Position numbers and translations under genes: made by a program | Notes under the pieces: model-generated | Told to the model about the DNA's origin: nothing | Database searches by the model: none | Seen by the model: the letters and a program-made list of their open reading frames with translations, nothing else | Shown: piece by piece, positions 34,901 to 47,110 of the stretch | How the letters are laid out: each line of letters begins with the position of its first letter | How positions within the stretch are numbered: position 1 is the stretch's first letter | From: Corynespora cassiicola | Taxonomy: Eukaryota; Ascomycota; Dothideomycetes; Pleosporales; Corynesporascaceae | Assembly (NCBI GenBank): GCA_022059125.1 | Contig: JAEUWY010000005.1 | Span: forward strand, 2,294,001-2,358,000 | Length of the DNA: 64,000 nucleotides | Reading direction: 5' to 3'

Positions 34901-36792
34901 ACGTTCTTCATCTTCGGGCCATCGCGCCGAGTCCAGGCCCGCGACGGGCGCGGTCGAACTACTCGCCCAAGACCCTGTCGCTGGACATCGGAAAATTCCA
35001 CCAAATACCCCCACCCATCTCCCACCTCCACACAAAGTCCCAACGGGTGGTCGCTTCACGAATCATGAGGTCAAATTCTACAACAGAGTCTATGTAGCCC
35101 GCCAGAGATCAATAATCAAATTCGCCGAGCCCGACGGGTAGCTCGCGCCTAGCTTCCAATGCTTTTCCCTTTCTTTATCGATGCCCGTGACCACCTGATT
35201 CGATGTATGCACTACGCAACCTTTTCTGGCCTCAGGTCTGGATTATGAGGGCGGCGGTGTGCGCGCCGAGCCAGCCCCACAGACGTCTGCAACGTTCCCT
35301 TTCCGTCAACATGTATTCTATTGCGTGCTTTGCTTGGAGAGTCCACGTCGCCAACGGCGCGCCTCGGAGGCAGGTACCCGAGCACGACATGCCCGCTGAT
35401 CTTGCCCGCGGGCGAGTCTGACACGATGGGCCGCGGAGAGCTACGCCTGCGCGATGATGTTCAGGTACAGCGGGGAAGACGTCGCATTCAGATCTAAGAA
35501 GCGAGAACACCAAGGCCGCACGTTCTGTCCTGCCTCTTCTGCACGCGTCCGCAGAGTCAAGGCGGAAGAATTGCGCGCGATCGGCGGCCTGCGGGGTGTA
35601 TGGCGGATGGGACGCAACCAACGGTTTGCTTACGGCATCGAAAAATGGAGTGGCGATCTTTTCGCAGTTCGCAGAGGCCTCGCGCCCATTTCCGGTTTTT
35701 GACTCGCAGAGTTCTCGGCGGGTTGACAAAAAGGGCAGGGTAGGCCTTGTTACGACCACTCCAAGGCTTGTGCTGCTTCGGGGAGGTCGAGGGCCGGTGC
35801 CGGTGCCGGAGTGTCTTGGGCTGTTCAAGATGAAGGGGAGAGAGTGTGCTCCTTCATAGAGACTGACTGGTATGGTACGGGGGCCGATGCTACGGTGCGA
35901 GTCCGATACACGACACGGCCATGGCCCAATCTCCGTCGACGTCAGCTCTGCGGGTTGCCGCAATGGATGAATTAAATGTGAGCACGCGATGCGTTGCGGG
36001 CACTGGGGCTAAGCTTTACGGAGCCGGGAGTCATTGGCCCGGACCCAAGCGCGTGCGTGCGCGTGGCTGAAAGCCGGGAGGAACCAAACCTTTTGCTTTC
36101 GTCCAGTCCTTTTCGTACGCAGTACCCAGCACCCAGCACCCAGCGTCTAATCGCACGGCAACGCCTCTTCCGCATCGCAATTAGGAAAGTCGCCTGCCAC
36201 GCTCCACTTGCTTTTCTCTGCACCACGCCTCGGCATCAGCACTGCACCGTGGCCGCAGAGCCGGACAGGCAGGCCGTGTGGTGTCGCCATGCTACAAAAG
36301 CATGAACCGCACCACCGCGGACACAGCAGCAGCGATCTCCGCACTGCCCCGTAAGCGATTCCTGCACCGACGGACGCTACTCGCGCCCGCGTGGCTAAAA
36401 CACGAGAAAACGAATCTCTCCCAACGCCCAGGTCCCCGGCCTCCTTTGGGGCCATGCAATCTCGCGCTAGCGATTCTACGGCAAGACGGCTGTCATATCT
36501 CTTCCTGGATAGGCGTACCTTCTTTCGGACTATGTAGAGTGTCTGCGTGACGGACAGGGATGTGGGAGAATGCATGGCTCGATCGACTAAGACGGAGCGG
36601 GGTGTGATGGGTGGGCGGCCAGCGGCGCCTATGGAGTTTATAGCTGGGGCCTCTGCCCGCAGATTTTGGGGCTGCAAGTGAAGAGCCTCATTGTCCTGTT
36701 TCTTTCCTTCTTGTCCGCTCAGTGTGTGCTGAAGCTCTGCTTTACGACTTTTACGCCTTGCCAAGTCAAGATTACAGGACGTGTTGGCAGAC
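34901..36792. other. 1.9-kb intergenic region, no gene seen
   Basis: Long minus-strand ORFs (243 and 221 codons) overlap plus-strand ORFs in GC-rich DNA and lack any motif. They are judged chance ORFs. The right end holds the lipase promoter. Confidence 0.4.
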
Positions 36793-38204
36793 ATGGTGTC
36801 GACTTCGCTCAAGTATGCGCCCTGGAGCGCACTGCTCTTGCTGGCGAGCCAGCTTTCGAGCTCAGTTTCTGCGGCGCCGTTGGAAGTGCAGAAGAGAGGT
36901 ACGTTTGGATCCTATCTTGGATGTTCCCCTTATTCGAGCATTCACCCTTTGATCGTTATCGTGGTTGTCGGCCCTATGTTCGGCGGGCTCCAAGGCCTCG
37001 TACGCTGCGCTGCATCCAGTCAGAAGGCCCGCGCCCCGTTCATCACCCTGATTCATGAGCTTCTTCAATCAATATTCCTTCATTTGCTAACGTTGTTCGT
37101 TTGCAGCAATCTCGTCCGATATTTTCAATAAGCTCGAGTTTTTCGCCCAGTACTCGGGCGCCGCCTACTGCCCTAGCAACAACGACTCGCCCAGGTCGGA
37201 GATTCACTGCGACGAGGGAAATTGCCCTTTGATTGAGGCTGCTGATACGGAGACCCTGACTGAGTTTGAGAAGTAAGTTTCCCTTTTCCTTTCTTTTGCA
37301 GACCCTTGTGGCTCAGCATCAGCTGGCTATGTTGCTTTTGGTGTCTCTGGGAGTAGCCGGTCATGTGATCTGGCATCAATACCGCGCCTCCAAGTTGGGC
37401 ACCTGAGGTTTCTTGCAGCTGCTGTCTCCTGGACGAGAGCCTTCTGCTCTACCCTCTTTTCAAGTCTACACATCCCCACAATCATTCTAACAGTCCCCTT
37501 CCAGCTCCATCAAGACGGACGTGACCGGCTTCGTCGCCCTCGACAACACCAACAAGCTAATCGTCATCTCCTTCCGCGGCTCCCGCTCCGTCCGCAACTG
37601 GATCACCAACCTCGTCTTCCCCACGACCGATACCACAATTTGCGCCGACTGCAAGGCCTCGAGCGGCTTCTGGAAGTCGTGGCTCGAGGCCGAGGACGGC
37701 GTCCGCACCGCCGTCACCGCCGCCCAGGCTGCGCACCCAGACTACAAGGTCGTCGCCACGGGCCACTCGCTCGGCGGCGCCCTCGCCACCCTCGCCGCGG
37801 GCGCCCTGCGCGCAAATGGCACAAACGTCGACCTGTACACGTACGGCTCGCCCAAGGTCGGGAACGGAGAGTTCGCAACGTTCCTGTCGGATACGTCCAA
37901 GGGCGCCAGTTATCGCGTTACGCACAGGGATGATCCCGTGCCGAGGCTGCCGCCTTTCTTGCTGGGGTTCAGGCATGTCAGCCCCGAGTACTACATCGAC
38001 TCGGGGGTCGAGGAGTATCCGACGCTTGACAACATCGAGGTCTATGACGGCACGCTCAACTTTGGGGGTAGCGAGGGGAACATTGCCATCCAGGTTGATG
38101 CGCATAGGTTCTACTTTGGCAGGACGAGTGCCTGTGAGAGGGAGGAAGGCATTGAGATTAAGAGGGATGAGGAGGCCGTCAGGCGAGCGCTGGAGGCTCG
38201 GTAG
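36793..38204 (+). CDS. Secreted class 3 lipase / feruloyl-esterase-like
   Basis: Three exons (36793-36898, 37107-37272, 37505-38204) give 323 aa. A signal peptide (WSALLLLASQLSSSVSA) is followed by a short propeptide ending in a KR Kex2-type site at residues 34-35. The alpha/beta-hydrolase triad is complete: S179 in GHSLGG, D234 in THRDDPVPRLPP, H291 in DAHRFYFG, with oxyanion-loop segment SFRGSRS. Cys pairs fit the disulfides of Rhizomucor-type lipases and FaeA. It is an extracellular esterase on lipid or feruloyl ester substrates; sequence alone does not separate the two. The introns are long for this genome (208 and 232 nt), yet their phases (1 and 2) close cleanly and the protein is full length. 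Confidence 0.9.
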
Positions 38205-39236
38205 ACGGTGGGCTGGGGTGGCCAAAAGGGAGAGAAAGTTCGATTCTTTGTCTATAGTTTATGTAATAGTAATGTGCAACGTTTTACCGATCTTGAAGGG
38301 CTTCTAGTGATTGTGATTGAGCATGTCTTGTCTATCAACTCGCCAACTTGGAGACTGAAACTTTGCCAAGGGCGCTGGATGCAGCCTCACGGACGGAATC
38401 GAGGGTTCCCCGATTCATGACCTACTAACGCAATCATTATGGGATATCCAAAGATACTACTGATTTTTTTTTTTACTCACTCGCCAAAAAAACCTGTTTG
38501 ACTGTAACTCTTCGGTTTCGCCGGAAAGTTTCTCAGCGCAATAAGCAAAGCATGTTTGAGCAGGAAATGCTTGGGATGCGTGTGCCTCGCCATGGTTCGT
38601 GTCAACAGTTATGTCAACGTACTTATCCGCTTCATTTCCATAAGATTTGAAAAAAAAAAAACTTTTTTGACGATTATTTTTTTCCAAACCAAGTCTCGGC
38701 CACGAGATCAAAAGCATTGCTACCAGAATTCGGTACGATTCATTGGCATTGTTTTGACTAATGGGTCAGAGTTTGGTTGACAGATATGTCATTCTAATCA
38801 GTGTCCAACTTGACTGAACATTCACTAGCAATCTTTCATAACAATCTGTAAACCTCGCTCGGCTGATTGCATATGTCATACCTGGGGGAGGGGGAGAGGG
38901 GTGTCTGACCTGTATGTAGATCTTCTGATTATCAGTATGGTGAATGTGGGGCTGGGGCTTACTTATTGGATCATTAGAAACGACAATCATATGCATCGCC
39001 GGCTTAGGCTTAGTTCTCACACCTTATACGTCGCCTTTTCACCTGGATTGGCCTGAGATAAGACTTCAATTTATCCGTCGAGGCTCAAGCACAAGTTATG
39101 AAAAGTATTCATGTCATCTGTTCCCTCTTCTAACCTTTGTCACAGCAATCTCTCTCTTCATCTTCCCATCAATACGTGTCGCGGCTTCTACATCGGCGGC
39201 ACATTTTACTCTTCAATCACCTCCAACTAGTTATCC
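38205..39236. other. AT-rich intergenic region, no gene seen
   Basis: The start of an AT-rich block. Homopolymer T and A runs occur near 38463-38474 and 38650-38660. ORFs are short and unsupported. Confidence 0.45.
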
Positions 39237-39545
39237 ATGGAAAATACAACATTACACTTGCTTCGATGTTGTGGCATAATGCATCACCATTGGAAAGATT
39301 TGGATCCTCTGTGCTGTGCCGTAAATAGTGAGAACGCAGTCAAAAGTATGGGTGCTTCAAGCTCCTATCAACATCCAGAGTCAAGTCCGAGCTCTGATAT
39401 TTGGATCTGTCCGGAATGTGGAACATCGAACAGCAGTCTGGTCAGCTTTTGTCCTCTTTGTGGCTTCATAGGCGCAAGCTCTCAAGACAAGAACGCAATT
39501 GATCTCGTACGCCTTGAAAGGATTATCGGAGTTCAATATCTGTAG
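39237..39545 (+). CDS. Small RanBP2/zinc-ribbon-like protein (tentative)
   Basis: An ORF of 102 codons contains WICPECGTSNSSLVSFCPLC, a C-x2-C-x10-C-x2-C knuckle with the W before the first Cys and an Asn between the pairs, as in RanBP2-type zinc fingers. These bind ubiquitin or single-stranded RNA, or act as small structural ribbons. The rest is Ser-rich. The start is unsure: 39237 is the first ATG, but 39348 (MGASSSY) gives a compact 65-aa protein. A 3' intron may replace the last residues. The gene stands alone in AT-rich DNA. It could be a real microprotein or a leftover exon; confidence is limited. Confidence 0.4.
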   Translation: MENTTLHLLRCCGIMHHHWKDLDPLCCAVNSENAVKSMGASSSYQHPESSPSSDIWICPECGTSNSSLVSFCPLCGFIGASSQDKNAIDLVRLERIIGVQYL

Positions 39546-40351
39546 CTGGACTGACTTTGACTCTCGGGATTCAGAGATCTGCAACTCATGTTTCGTACTC
39601 CAAGCCAAACGTATGGACTTCCTTCTAGCTTGCTATGTTCCTTGTTTTTTTTTCAGGAGAATCTGGAAAAAGACTGTCATTTCCCAGGCCACCTAAACTG
39701 ATGAGATTTTTTGGCAGCTTTGTCACGGGAGCGGAAAGCTAAATGTCAAAGTCCTGTGAAGATAATGGGGTCCTTGGGCCTTACGGTGGTGTTTGGAACT
39801 ACAATAATTTCGCTATTGCTGTAATGGAGAATGATAATTCGATCATGTTTTGTATGACCAAGGGAGAATAGAATTTCCTTATTGTAGTTAACAATTACTT
39901 CATCACGATTGGCTATTCTGAGTGTAGAGCAGGCTCTTAACTTCAACGATTTATCTTGAAATTGACCTGCAGGCGACCAAAGAGACATATCAAGCAATCA
40001 AGTTTATAGACAGTACTGATTACGATGATGTGGTGGAATTTATGCATGATTATAGCTTCTATAAGTATCGCCCTTGCAGAGACAACGATCTTATCCCCTT
40101 CTGGGGGTTACTCATAGTGACTTTTTACAATCTGATTTATTTCTATGCCACCTAGCCTACCGATAATTACTCAAGGGACTATGTTTGTACGTAAGCTTCA
40201 AGTCCTTCTTTTTGAACTTTCAACACTTCCAATTAACTACAAGATCATATAATGGGTATATATATCGCGTTTCGACAAAAAAGTACAAGAAAATGAAAAG
40301 CACCCGGCGAGCCTGAAGAATTTCAAAAAAAAAGCCGTCAAAGATATTCTA
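39546..40351. other. AT-rich intergenic region, no gene seen
   Basis: No supported ORF. The DNA lies between the small zinc-ribbon ORF and the 3' end of the minus-strand glycosyltransferase. Confidence 0.45.
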
Positions 40352-41726
40352 TCAATTCGAGTTCAACCCTTCAAGTATCACGGGCTCGTCGTCTTCATCT
40401 GGGCCTTCTACATCCGTTGACACTTTTTTCTCTTCTATCTGCGATTGGTTGACGTAGAGCGTTTGCTGTTGCCGAAGTAGTGTCTTTTGCAGGACCTGGG
40501 ACAATGACTGCATTACAGAATTGCTCGCACTGTATTTTGCTAGCTCTTTGTCCAAAGTGTGGTGTCGCACGAAGTTGCCATTGCAGTCCGAAGTGATTCG
40601 TCCAGGATAACCATCGACCATTCCAGGCCAGCCCATCGTGTCGTCGCATGGCAGTGCCTAGTGATAGGTCAGCACCTTCTCTGAAATAGCTTAAAAAAAA
40701 GTCATTTCGGTACTTACAACAATATTGTTTCCTCGTGGATTAAAATCGTATCGGATATATTCGGAGAAGGCCCGCTGTTCATGGCTCCACTCCTTTTTCC
40801 ATCGTCCACAACCTTTGTATCGCTTTTCCGTTGTACATTCCATCCATGCCTCGAGCATCTCCAGCGTATATTCAAGGTTTTGGACAATCATGAAACCCGT
40901 ATTCAGCACCTGTTTCCCCTTGCTGTCAACGCTTATAGGAGCCGTGACGCCGTTCTCGGTGTGGATTTCCTCAGTGTCCCATGGCATAGCGATAGAGGTA
41001 TTACGCGTGATGCCCCACTTGTTAAACATCCACTCGAGCGGAACCTCCAGGTGTGTGAGCGTCACGTCCGCATCCATAGTGACAACGAAATCGTAATCGG
41101 GAGTGTAGCGACGTAGCGTGGTCGGTGAGATCCAAGTATCGTAGTGGCCCGGAATATGCTTTGCTTGCACGAATTTGTAGTCGTAGCCATGAATCTGAGC
41201 TATTTTTAGTGAGCATCAGCACCAGTTCCAGTGTAGTTGATGTGATGAGAGCCTACTTACCATAGAGATAATGATTCATGATAGCGCTGGAAACTAGTTG
41301 TCCGCCCCTCATCTCTAATTCTTCCCAGTCCAAAGTCTTGTTGTTAAAGAGTTGGTTCTCACCAGTCGGCTCCCTCGTGTCAATATCCAAAATCAAAAGT
41401 CGCTTTTTCAGTGGCTTCGACCAAATCGTTGCGTCAAGTCGATGAACCGCTCCAGATGGATCGACATAGGGCTCTGTAATAGGATGCCTTACAGACTCGA
41501 ACAAGGACACGATAGCATCATTTATCGTTGGCTTGGGGGTAAACTTGGAGGTTACGGTAGCAGGCAAATGCGAGATAGAATCTCCATCTTCCCTACGAGC
41601 GAGGAAGAAAAACGAAGTAATTAGTATGAGAGCGAGAACCAAGAACGAGAGACGGTGGGTAGTTAACATTGCGCGAGATGTCAAAGAATCTCTGGGGACA
41701 AAATCAGGTTGCAATTCAGATGCCAA
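40352..41726 (-). CDS. Type II membrane glycosyltransferase
   Basis: Three exons (41726-41261, 41199-40718, 40657-40352) give 417 aa with introns of 61 and 60 nt. A single hydrophobic anchor (LSFLVLALILITSFFFLA) near residue 25-42 fits a Golgi type II membrane protein; an alternative start at 41669 would trim 19 residues. The lumenal part has a GT-A fold signature with D198-A-D200 (VVTMDADVTL) for metal and nucleotide sugar, NTGFMIVQN, and an acidic/His segment (EWSHEQRAFSEY). It resembles the GMA12/MNN10-type galactosyl- and mannosyltransferases of fungi. It would add a hexose to cell-wall or secreted glycans. The donor sugar cannot be told. It sits in AT-rich DNA without a functional neighbour. 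Confidence 0.76.
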
Positions 41727-43100
41727 GGATACGCTGGAGAATGACTGTGGAAGGAATGATGATGAATACGGTAGACCTGGTGAGCATTTGCCCAGTAGTT
41801 CGTAGGATCAACGATCAAACTGAAGGAAAGAATGGCAGGCTAACAGAAATGGTAGGTGACAGATGAAAGCAACACCAGCCCGATGTCGTGACGCAAGCCT
41901 CCACACTTTCGTACCTGTATCAAGTACATATGGAGTTTGGTCGGATTCTGATAGCACGAATTCTGGGATCTTAGGATCAGCGTTATCGGAAGCGGGCGGA
42001 AAGAGCAAGGGTCGGTCTTACTCCAGCAAATCAAACCCCTAGAAAAACAGCTAATCTTCCTGAGCTTACGTTGCAGGCAACGCCATGGTCAAGTGTTTTC
42101 TGCAAAGTCCCATGTTGCACGACCAATGACCAGCACACATCATTCGTTCGTCAAGACAAGCCTCAGTCTGACTTTGACGTCGGCGGCTTTATTGCGGTAA
42201 TAGGACAAATAAATTACGCCGCCAGACCGTATCCGCCATCATCCGCAACTCTTTTGAGCTTCCATCCCATGCACACAGATGCGTTGGGTGTAGATGGCCC
42301 GATTATATCTGTCGTTGATAGGCGGGCTTTTGATGAGACTGACGAGGCAGAGCAGTGTCGAGATAAACATTTTTGAATATTTTTGAAGCTCGATGGTGAG
42401 CCAGAGTAGATATGCTTGACAGTAAGGCAGTTGATTTTATAAATTGTATTGCTATTAAAGTTGTCGCGTGAAGATGCTTCTCTACTGGAGATCTGCGATT
42501 CAATTAAAACATCGAACAAGATCTTGATATTTGACCTGTCTATGAATACCGAGTGAATTTTTGTTTATGAATGTGGATAGAAAGTGATTTCAAGTTGAAC
42601 ATGTTTTCGCATGCACAAAACTGCGCTGCACGACGTTAAAAAGGCCGCGTCGCGAATACGTAAGCACGTAGGTGTGCTGACATAATCCCCAAGAATAGCA
42701 TCACCCCACATTCCTAGCACCTGAATCCCGAACAGATAATCCGATATGCACCCATCTGGCCCTCTGCTGTAACTCGTTTTTAACCTTACATACGTTTCGC
42801 AAGACCTTATTCTTGTAGTGAATAAATTCAGCATCCTTAAAAGGAGTAAGTTGCAACAACACGCCAAGTAACCCTCTTTTAGGTCATGATAAGACAATAT
42901 AAGCGGTCTTCCTCTGCCTCAACACCTCCATTGCAAGAATTATTTGAAACGATTGAACTAGTTCTCGTATAGTTACAACTCCCTGAAGACCGCTAGATAT
43001 TCTCCATGATAAAAAAACCTACCGAATATTTCTACTTTCGTAATTCACTTTAATATACCATAACGCAAAAGAAATCTCCGAGAAGTAGCAATGGATCTCT
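41727..43100. other. AT-rich intergenic region, no gene seen
   Basis: 1.4 kb between two minus-strand genes. Short ORFs on both strands have no motif or splice extension. Confidence 0.45.
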
Positions 43101-44803
43101 TCAAGAAAACTCTGCCTTTGTCACCATCATCGACATTCCATCTCTTGGCCTAGCCTCCGTTAAAAACTCCTGGAAAGCCCGATCACCAAAAATCGTGTCC
43201 ATTTTGGTCCAGGAAACTCTTGGCGAAGAGTTAGGTTTCAAATCGTGGCATTTGAAATCAAAATATTGGACCGTCAACAACAAGATCATTTTCATCTCTT
43301 CCATCGCCAGTGTCTGGCCTAGACATGCTCGATTTCCGCGTTCAAACGGCCGCCAAGCAACCTGGTAGTCTTTATCCATGTCGTTAAAGCGGTCAGGATC
43401 AAAGGTATCTGGGTCATGGAAAACATCGGGATCCATGTGCCAGGTGTGCTGAACCGGGCAGATCAACATTTTCCTTTTTGTAGGATATTCTTTCCCTTGG
43501 TACGTGATACATCCTGGCTCGTCTGGAGCACGGCCTGTATTCCCGATTGGGTAGATACGGAGGGTCTCTTTGATAACGTTCGTTGAGTACTTTAATTCTC
43601 TCAGTCTTTTAGGATCACTCTTCAGCATGTCGAGTGTTGTCGCTACGTCAGATGAGTACACCCTACGATGTTCCTCCCGTAGTTTTTCGACAATCTTTGG
43701 AAGGATGGAGAGTTGCATGAACATAAAACACAAAGTGTCAGCAGTCGTTCCCGATCCGGCGAGCATGAGAGCTTTGATGTTTGGAACGGCCATATCCATG
43801 ACATCCGGACTAAGCTCGACTAAAGCAGATACCTTGGAGGCTTCTTGAACGTATTCCTGAAGTATCAGATCGAGGATTGAAAGACTTTGTCTTCTCTCGA
43901 TACTGACGTTACTTTGCTGGATGAACTTGAATCTTGATTTTACTTTCGTTGCGATGCTATCATTCAACCGCTTCATAGAAAGAGCTTTTTCTTTCGCCAA
44001 CTGGATTCTTCTGATTGGATTCCAAGTTTGCTTTCCAGTCATATCAGCATTGATCACAGAATGCAGATCTCTGAGATCATCGCTTCCGACCGTCTGGGCT
44101 CTGGACTGGACACCAAAGATGGCCTTGAAGATAATATCGAAGACCAGCGCATTAATCTTCTCCTCCAGCCGAAAGGGTGTTTTTGACACAGCAATCTCCG
44201 ATATCACATTGTGGAATTCCATTATGTCATCGGCAATCAGGGTTGTGATATCGAGGACTCGAGCAACAGAGAAAGCAGGTGATAACAGATCGTGTATGCT
44301 TTTCCAATGGGTTCCATTGACCGTGATGATGTTGCCTTTCCCCAATATTGGATCAAGGTAGTCGGCCAAAAGCTGGTGCTTTGGAAGTTTTCGGTTGGTG
44401 ACATACTGTGTCGCAAGTCGCGGGTCGGTAATGATGAGCTGTTCAGGGCCAAGTGGCCATAGATCCATGTAAAACAAGCCTGGGAGATGATGTTTATGTG
44501 CCAAAGTAGTGATGATGGCTTGAAAATGGCTAAATAACCAATTAGTGATGCCAAAGGTAGCGCTGTAAGTCTTAACCTTCGAGGAGGAAATAGAGCCATT
44601 GTCTCTCCATAGATCTTTAGATGTCCCCAGAAAAAGTCATGTGGTGGACCAGGCTATATGGATCTATCAATATATTACGACGATTTTGCACAATATTAAC
44701 TGACCAGCTTCTTGTAGATGCGCCTGTGATTTACAAATCTAGCAAGAAATAGTACTAGAGATGCTGTCACCAGCGAGGACAGGATTTGAGTGAGAAAGGA
44801 CAT
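43101..44803 (-). CDS. Cytochrome P450 monooxygenase
   Basis: Three exons (44803-44705, 44653-44577, 44529-43101) give 534 aa with introns of 51 and 47 nt. The N-terminus has an ER membrane anchor (LSSLVTASLVLFLARF) followed by the proline hinge KKLPGPPHDF, which the first splice creates. Landmarks are the I-helix AGSGTT at 316-321, E-T-L-R at 380-383, FDPDRF, and the heme loop PFERGNRACLG with Cys461 as thiolate ligand. It is a microsomal P450 working with the NADPH-P450 reductase; the substrate is unknown. No other biosynthetic gene lies nearby, so a role in detoxification or an orphan pathway is as likely as secondary metabolism. Taking exon 3 alone would lose the anchor. Confidence 0.93.
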
Positions 44804-46711
44804 TTTGAAACCAATTGTTCAGTCTAATACAAACTCGGAATAATTCTAATGCGGCCCTGTGCAACTTAAGCCTTTTTTTGTATCGTAGCTCACTTCAAAA
44901 AGATGATGAAAGGAAGAGGCTGGGGGAAGGATGATGTAATCTTGGCGTGCTCAGGCGTGGTAAGTTGGGTCATTGACGGGATTGGGGTAACCTTATTATA
45001 CCTTGTTATGATGCTGACACGGCGCCATGGCGCCACGGCGCTTTTGGATGTGAGACCTTAATTAACTTTGATAGGAAACAGGGCTGCATTGATACTATTG
45101 GTGAGCGCATGTTAAGCGATATCCAACAGAACTGAGGATTTGTTTGCTTGGCTAATCACTCGTGCGGCACAGCGCGGATGCAGATCAATATTTCTACATG
45201 TTTCGAAACATTATGTTGCCTTCCTGTGCCTCGCTAACAGTGTCTAAGAAGTCTCTTCAATTCATTGTAGCCTAATAGTTTGAGTCAAGGGCTTAGATAT
45301 CTTTGGCTAGTACATCATTTTCAAGATGACAATAATACAAAACTATTCGTTTTTAGCAATCAGACCCCCAAAAGCGATGATCGCTCTGGTTACTGTGCCC
45401 TGGCAGAGACACCCACAACAATCTCGGGATCCGATGATAGTCACATGATGCAAATCAAGTCTCTACCTAGGTATGAATGGATATATCTCTATATTTATAA
45501 TTATACCGTCACCCTATTCGTCTATGTGGAATCAAGCGGATGCAACTTGGTTTGATTATCACGGGGGACATAAACACAGTCTGTGTGCGCAGTAGTGTAC
45601 GGCATACTCTATACTACTTGAAGCAGACCCCGACAAATATAGATAGACTCATGGCGCCCTAATGTGTATTTTGTTGATGTAGCATCTACAACATAGCATA
45701 CACCACTTCCTTATCTGAGAATCTACCAAACGCATATCTCACATAGATCTCCTTCCGTCACGGGCTGGTCCATTCTTGGTACCACTTGGAACACCTCCCG
45801 TTTGTATCAAGTTAGAGTTTGACAAACCGTATAGTCTTTTCGTTGTTGCAATAGTATTTATAGCTATCTTGAGATGTTCAAAGGCTCATTTATGTGGTCA
45901 CAAGACCATAACAAAGTTCAACAAAAAAGGATTATGAAAATGCACCATTCACACACCTTCTATGACCGGAAATGCTTCTTCAGATAAGCTAATTATTATT
46001 TTCGTGGCTATCCATCAGCATTATTATCTACTTCGCCCGTTACCAGCGTGCTTTCATTGGCCATTCACAGGTTTAGGCGTGACACTTAGTATGTGTCTCT
46101 GGGATTCATAACTTCTCTAGAGGCTTACAAAAAGCGATGTCGTTGAAGTAAAAATATCAGTAGCGTAAAGTTCCATGCTGCTACTTGCCAAATTCTCAAT
46201 ATACGGATAGTGACCTCACAGTTGTTGAATTTCACCTATGGCCGAGTTAAGCCAGATCATAGGAAAGATAAAAATAAGATGATCCAGGAACTGTTGAAAC
46301 CCGGAAAAGAGCCACGCAAGAGAATAAGAGGAACGTATTTACCTTTTTCAGCTTCGGCTTTCCCAATTTGCGACGAGTAACAAGAATGGGGGAGAGTTGG
46401 CGACTGTTTGAAAAGTTGTAGTGAGCCCTTTTTGGTACGTTTTCACTGGAATCAGATATTAAAGACAATAATTTGCAAGTTCACGAGCAGATCAACTACA
46501 AGGATGATCGCAAGTGCACGCAGCAGGATCGCAAAGCGGCCATAGAAGCGGATACATAGATCGATTCAAGCCAGTTACAGGTATAGATATAAGTCAATAC
46601 TCCTATCGTTTTTTGACCAGTCCGTCAGCCTCCATCCAGACCTGGAAAATGCCCATTTGTTGCAAAGTAAGCATTGTGACTTATTCCCAATCTCAGCCAA
46701 GTGTTTTGCTA
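44804..46711. other. AT-rich intergenic region, no gene accepted
   Basis: 1.9 kb of AT-rich DNA. A minus-strand fragment near 46247-46468 reads as a possible small spliced gene (a basic KLGKPKLKK stretch followed by a GT donor), but it is too weak to accept. Confidence 0.4.
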
Positions 46712-47110
46712 TCATGCAAGCGTGCGAAGCAATGCCTTGACCAAGTTGTTTTCCTTGGCAACGATTTTGGGAAACCTCCTCCCCGACTTTTTGTTGGTAT
46801 ATGCACGGAGATCTTCGTAGTTTTTGAATCGACGCAGCGGAACAGCGGGATTTTGGATGTGTTGAAGAAGATTGTATAGGTTGAAGTGAACAAAACTGAT
46901 TTCCTATAGCCTGTCACAAAAGGATTCTATGGGATTGAAAATCTCTCGTACCTTCTTGCACTTGGTTATAGATGGCAATTCGTCGGGGAGGTCAAGGATT
47001 GCGCAAAGTCTCTGCCAGGCATCAAGACTGCTGTCATTTTGACCCACTTCGTCAACAAAGCCTACGAGAAGCCGCCTGGCTTCTTGCAATTTCGAATCGG
47101 GACTCGCCAT
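46712..47110 (-). CDS. Small orphan protein, 116 aa
   Basis: Two exons (47110-46952, 46903-46712) give 116 aa. The 48-nt intron has donor GTACGA and acceptor CTATAG and is phase 0. Exon 1 is a charged helical segment (SKLQEARRLLVGFVDEVG). Exon 2 contains the pattern NLYNLLQHIQN then LRAYTNKKSGRRFPKIVAK and ends in NNLVKALLRTLA. This layout (hydrophobic helix, then Y-T-x2-x-G-x2-FPK, then ALLR) recalls small orphan proteins that are common in accessory parts of Dothideomycete genomes; that memory-based link is unverified. No signal peptide is seen. It is strongly basic and could bind nucleic acid, but no function is known. It is easily missed because neither exon is long. Confidence 0.6.

Noticed and set aside
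34901..36812. Two minus-strand ORFs of 243 and 221 codons between GET3 and the lipase
   Set aside because: GC-rich DNA with competing ORFs on the other strand, no domain, and one overlaps the lipase promoter and start.
46247..46468. Possible small minus-strand gene with a donor after KLGKPKLKK
   Set aside because: A second exon can be drawn to it, but the product matches nothing, the start is weak and the acceptor is arbitrary.
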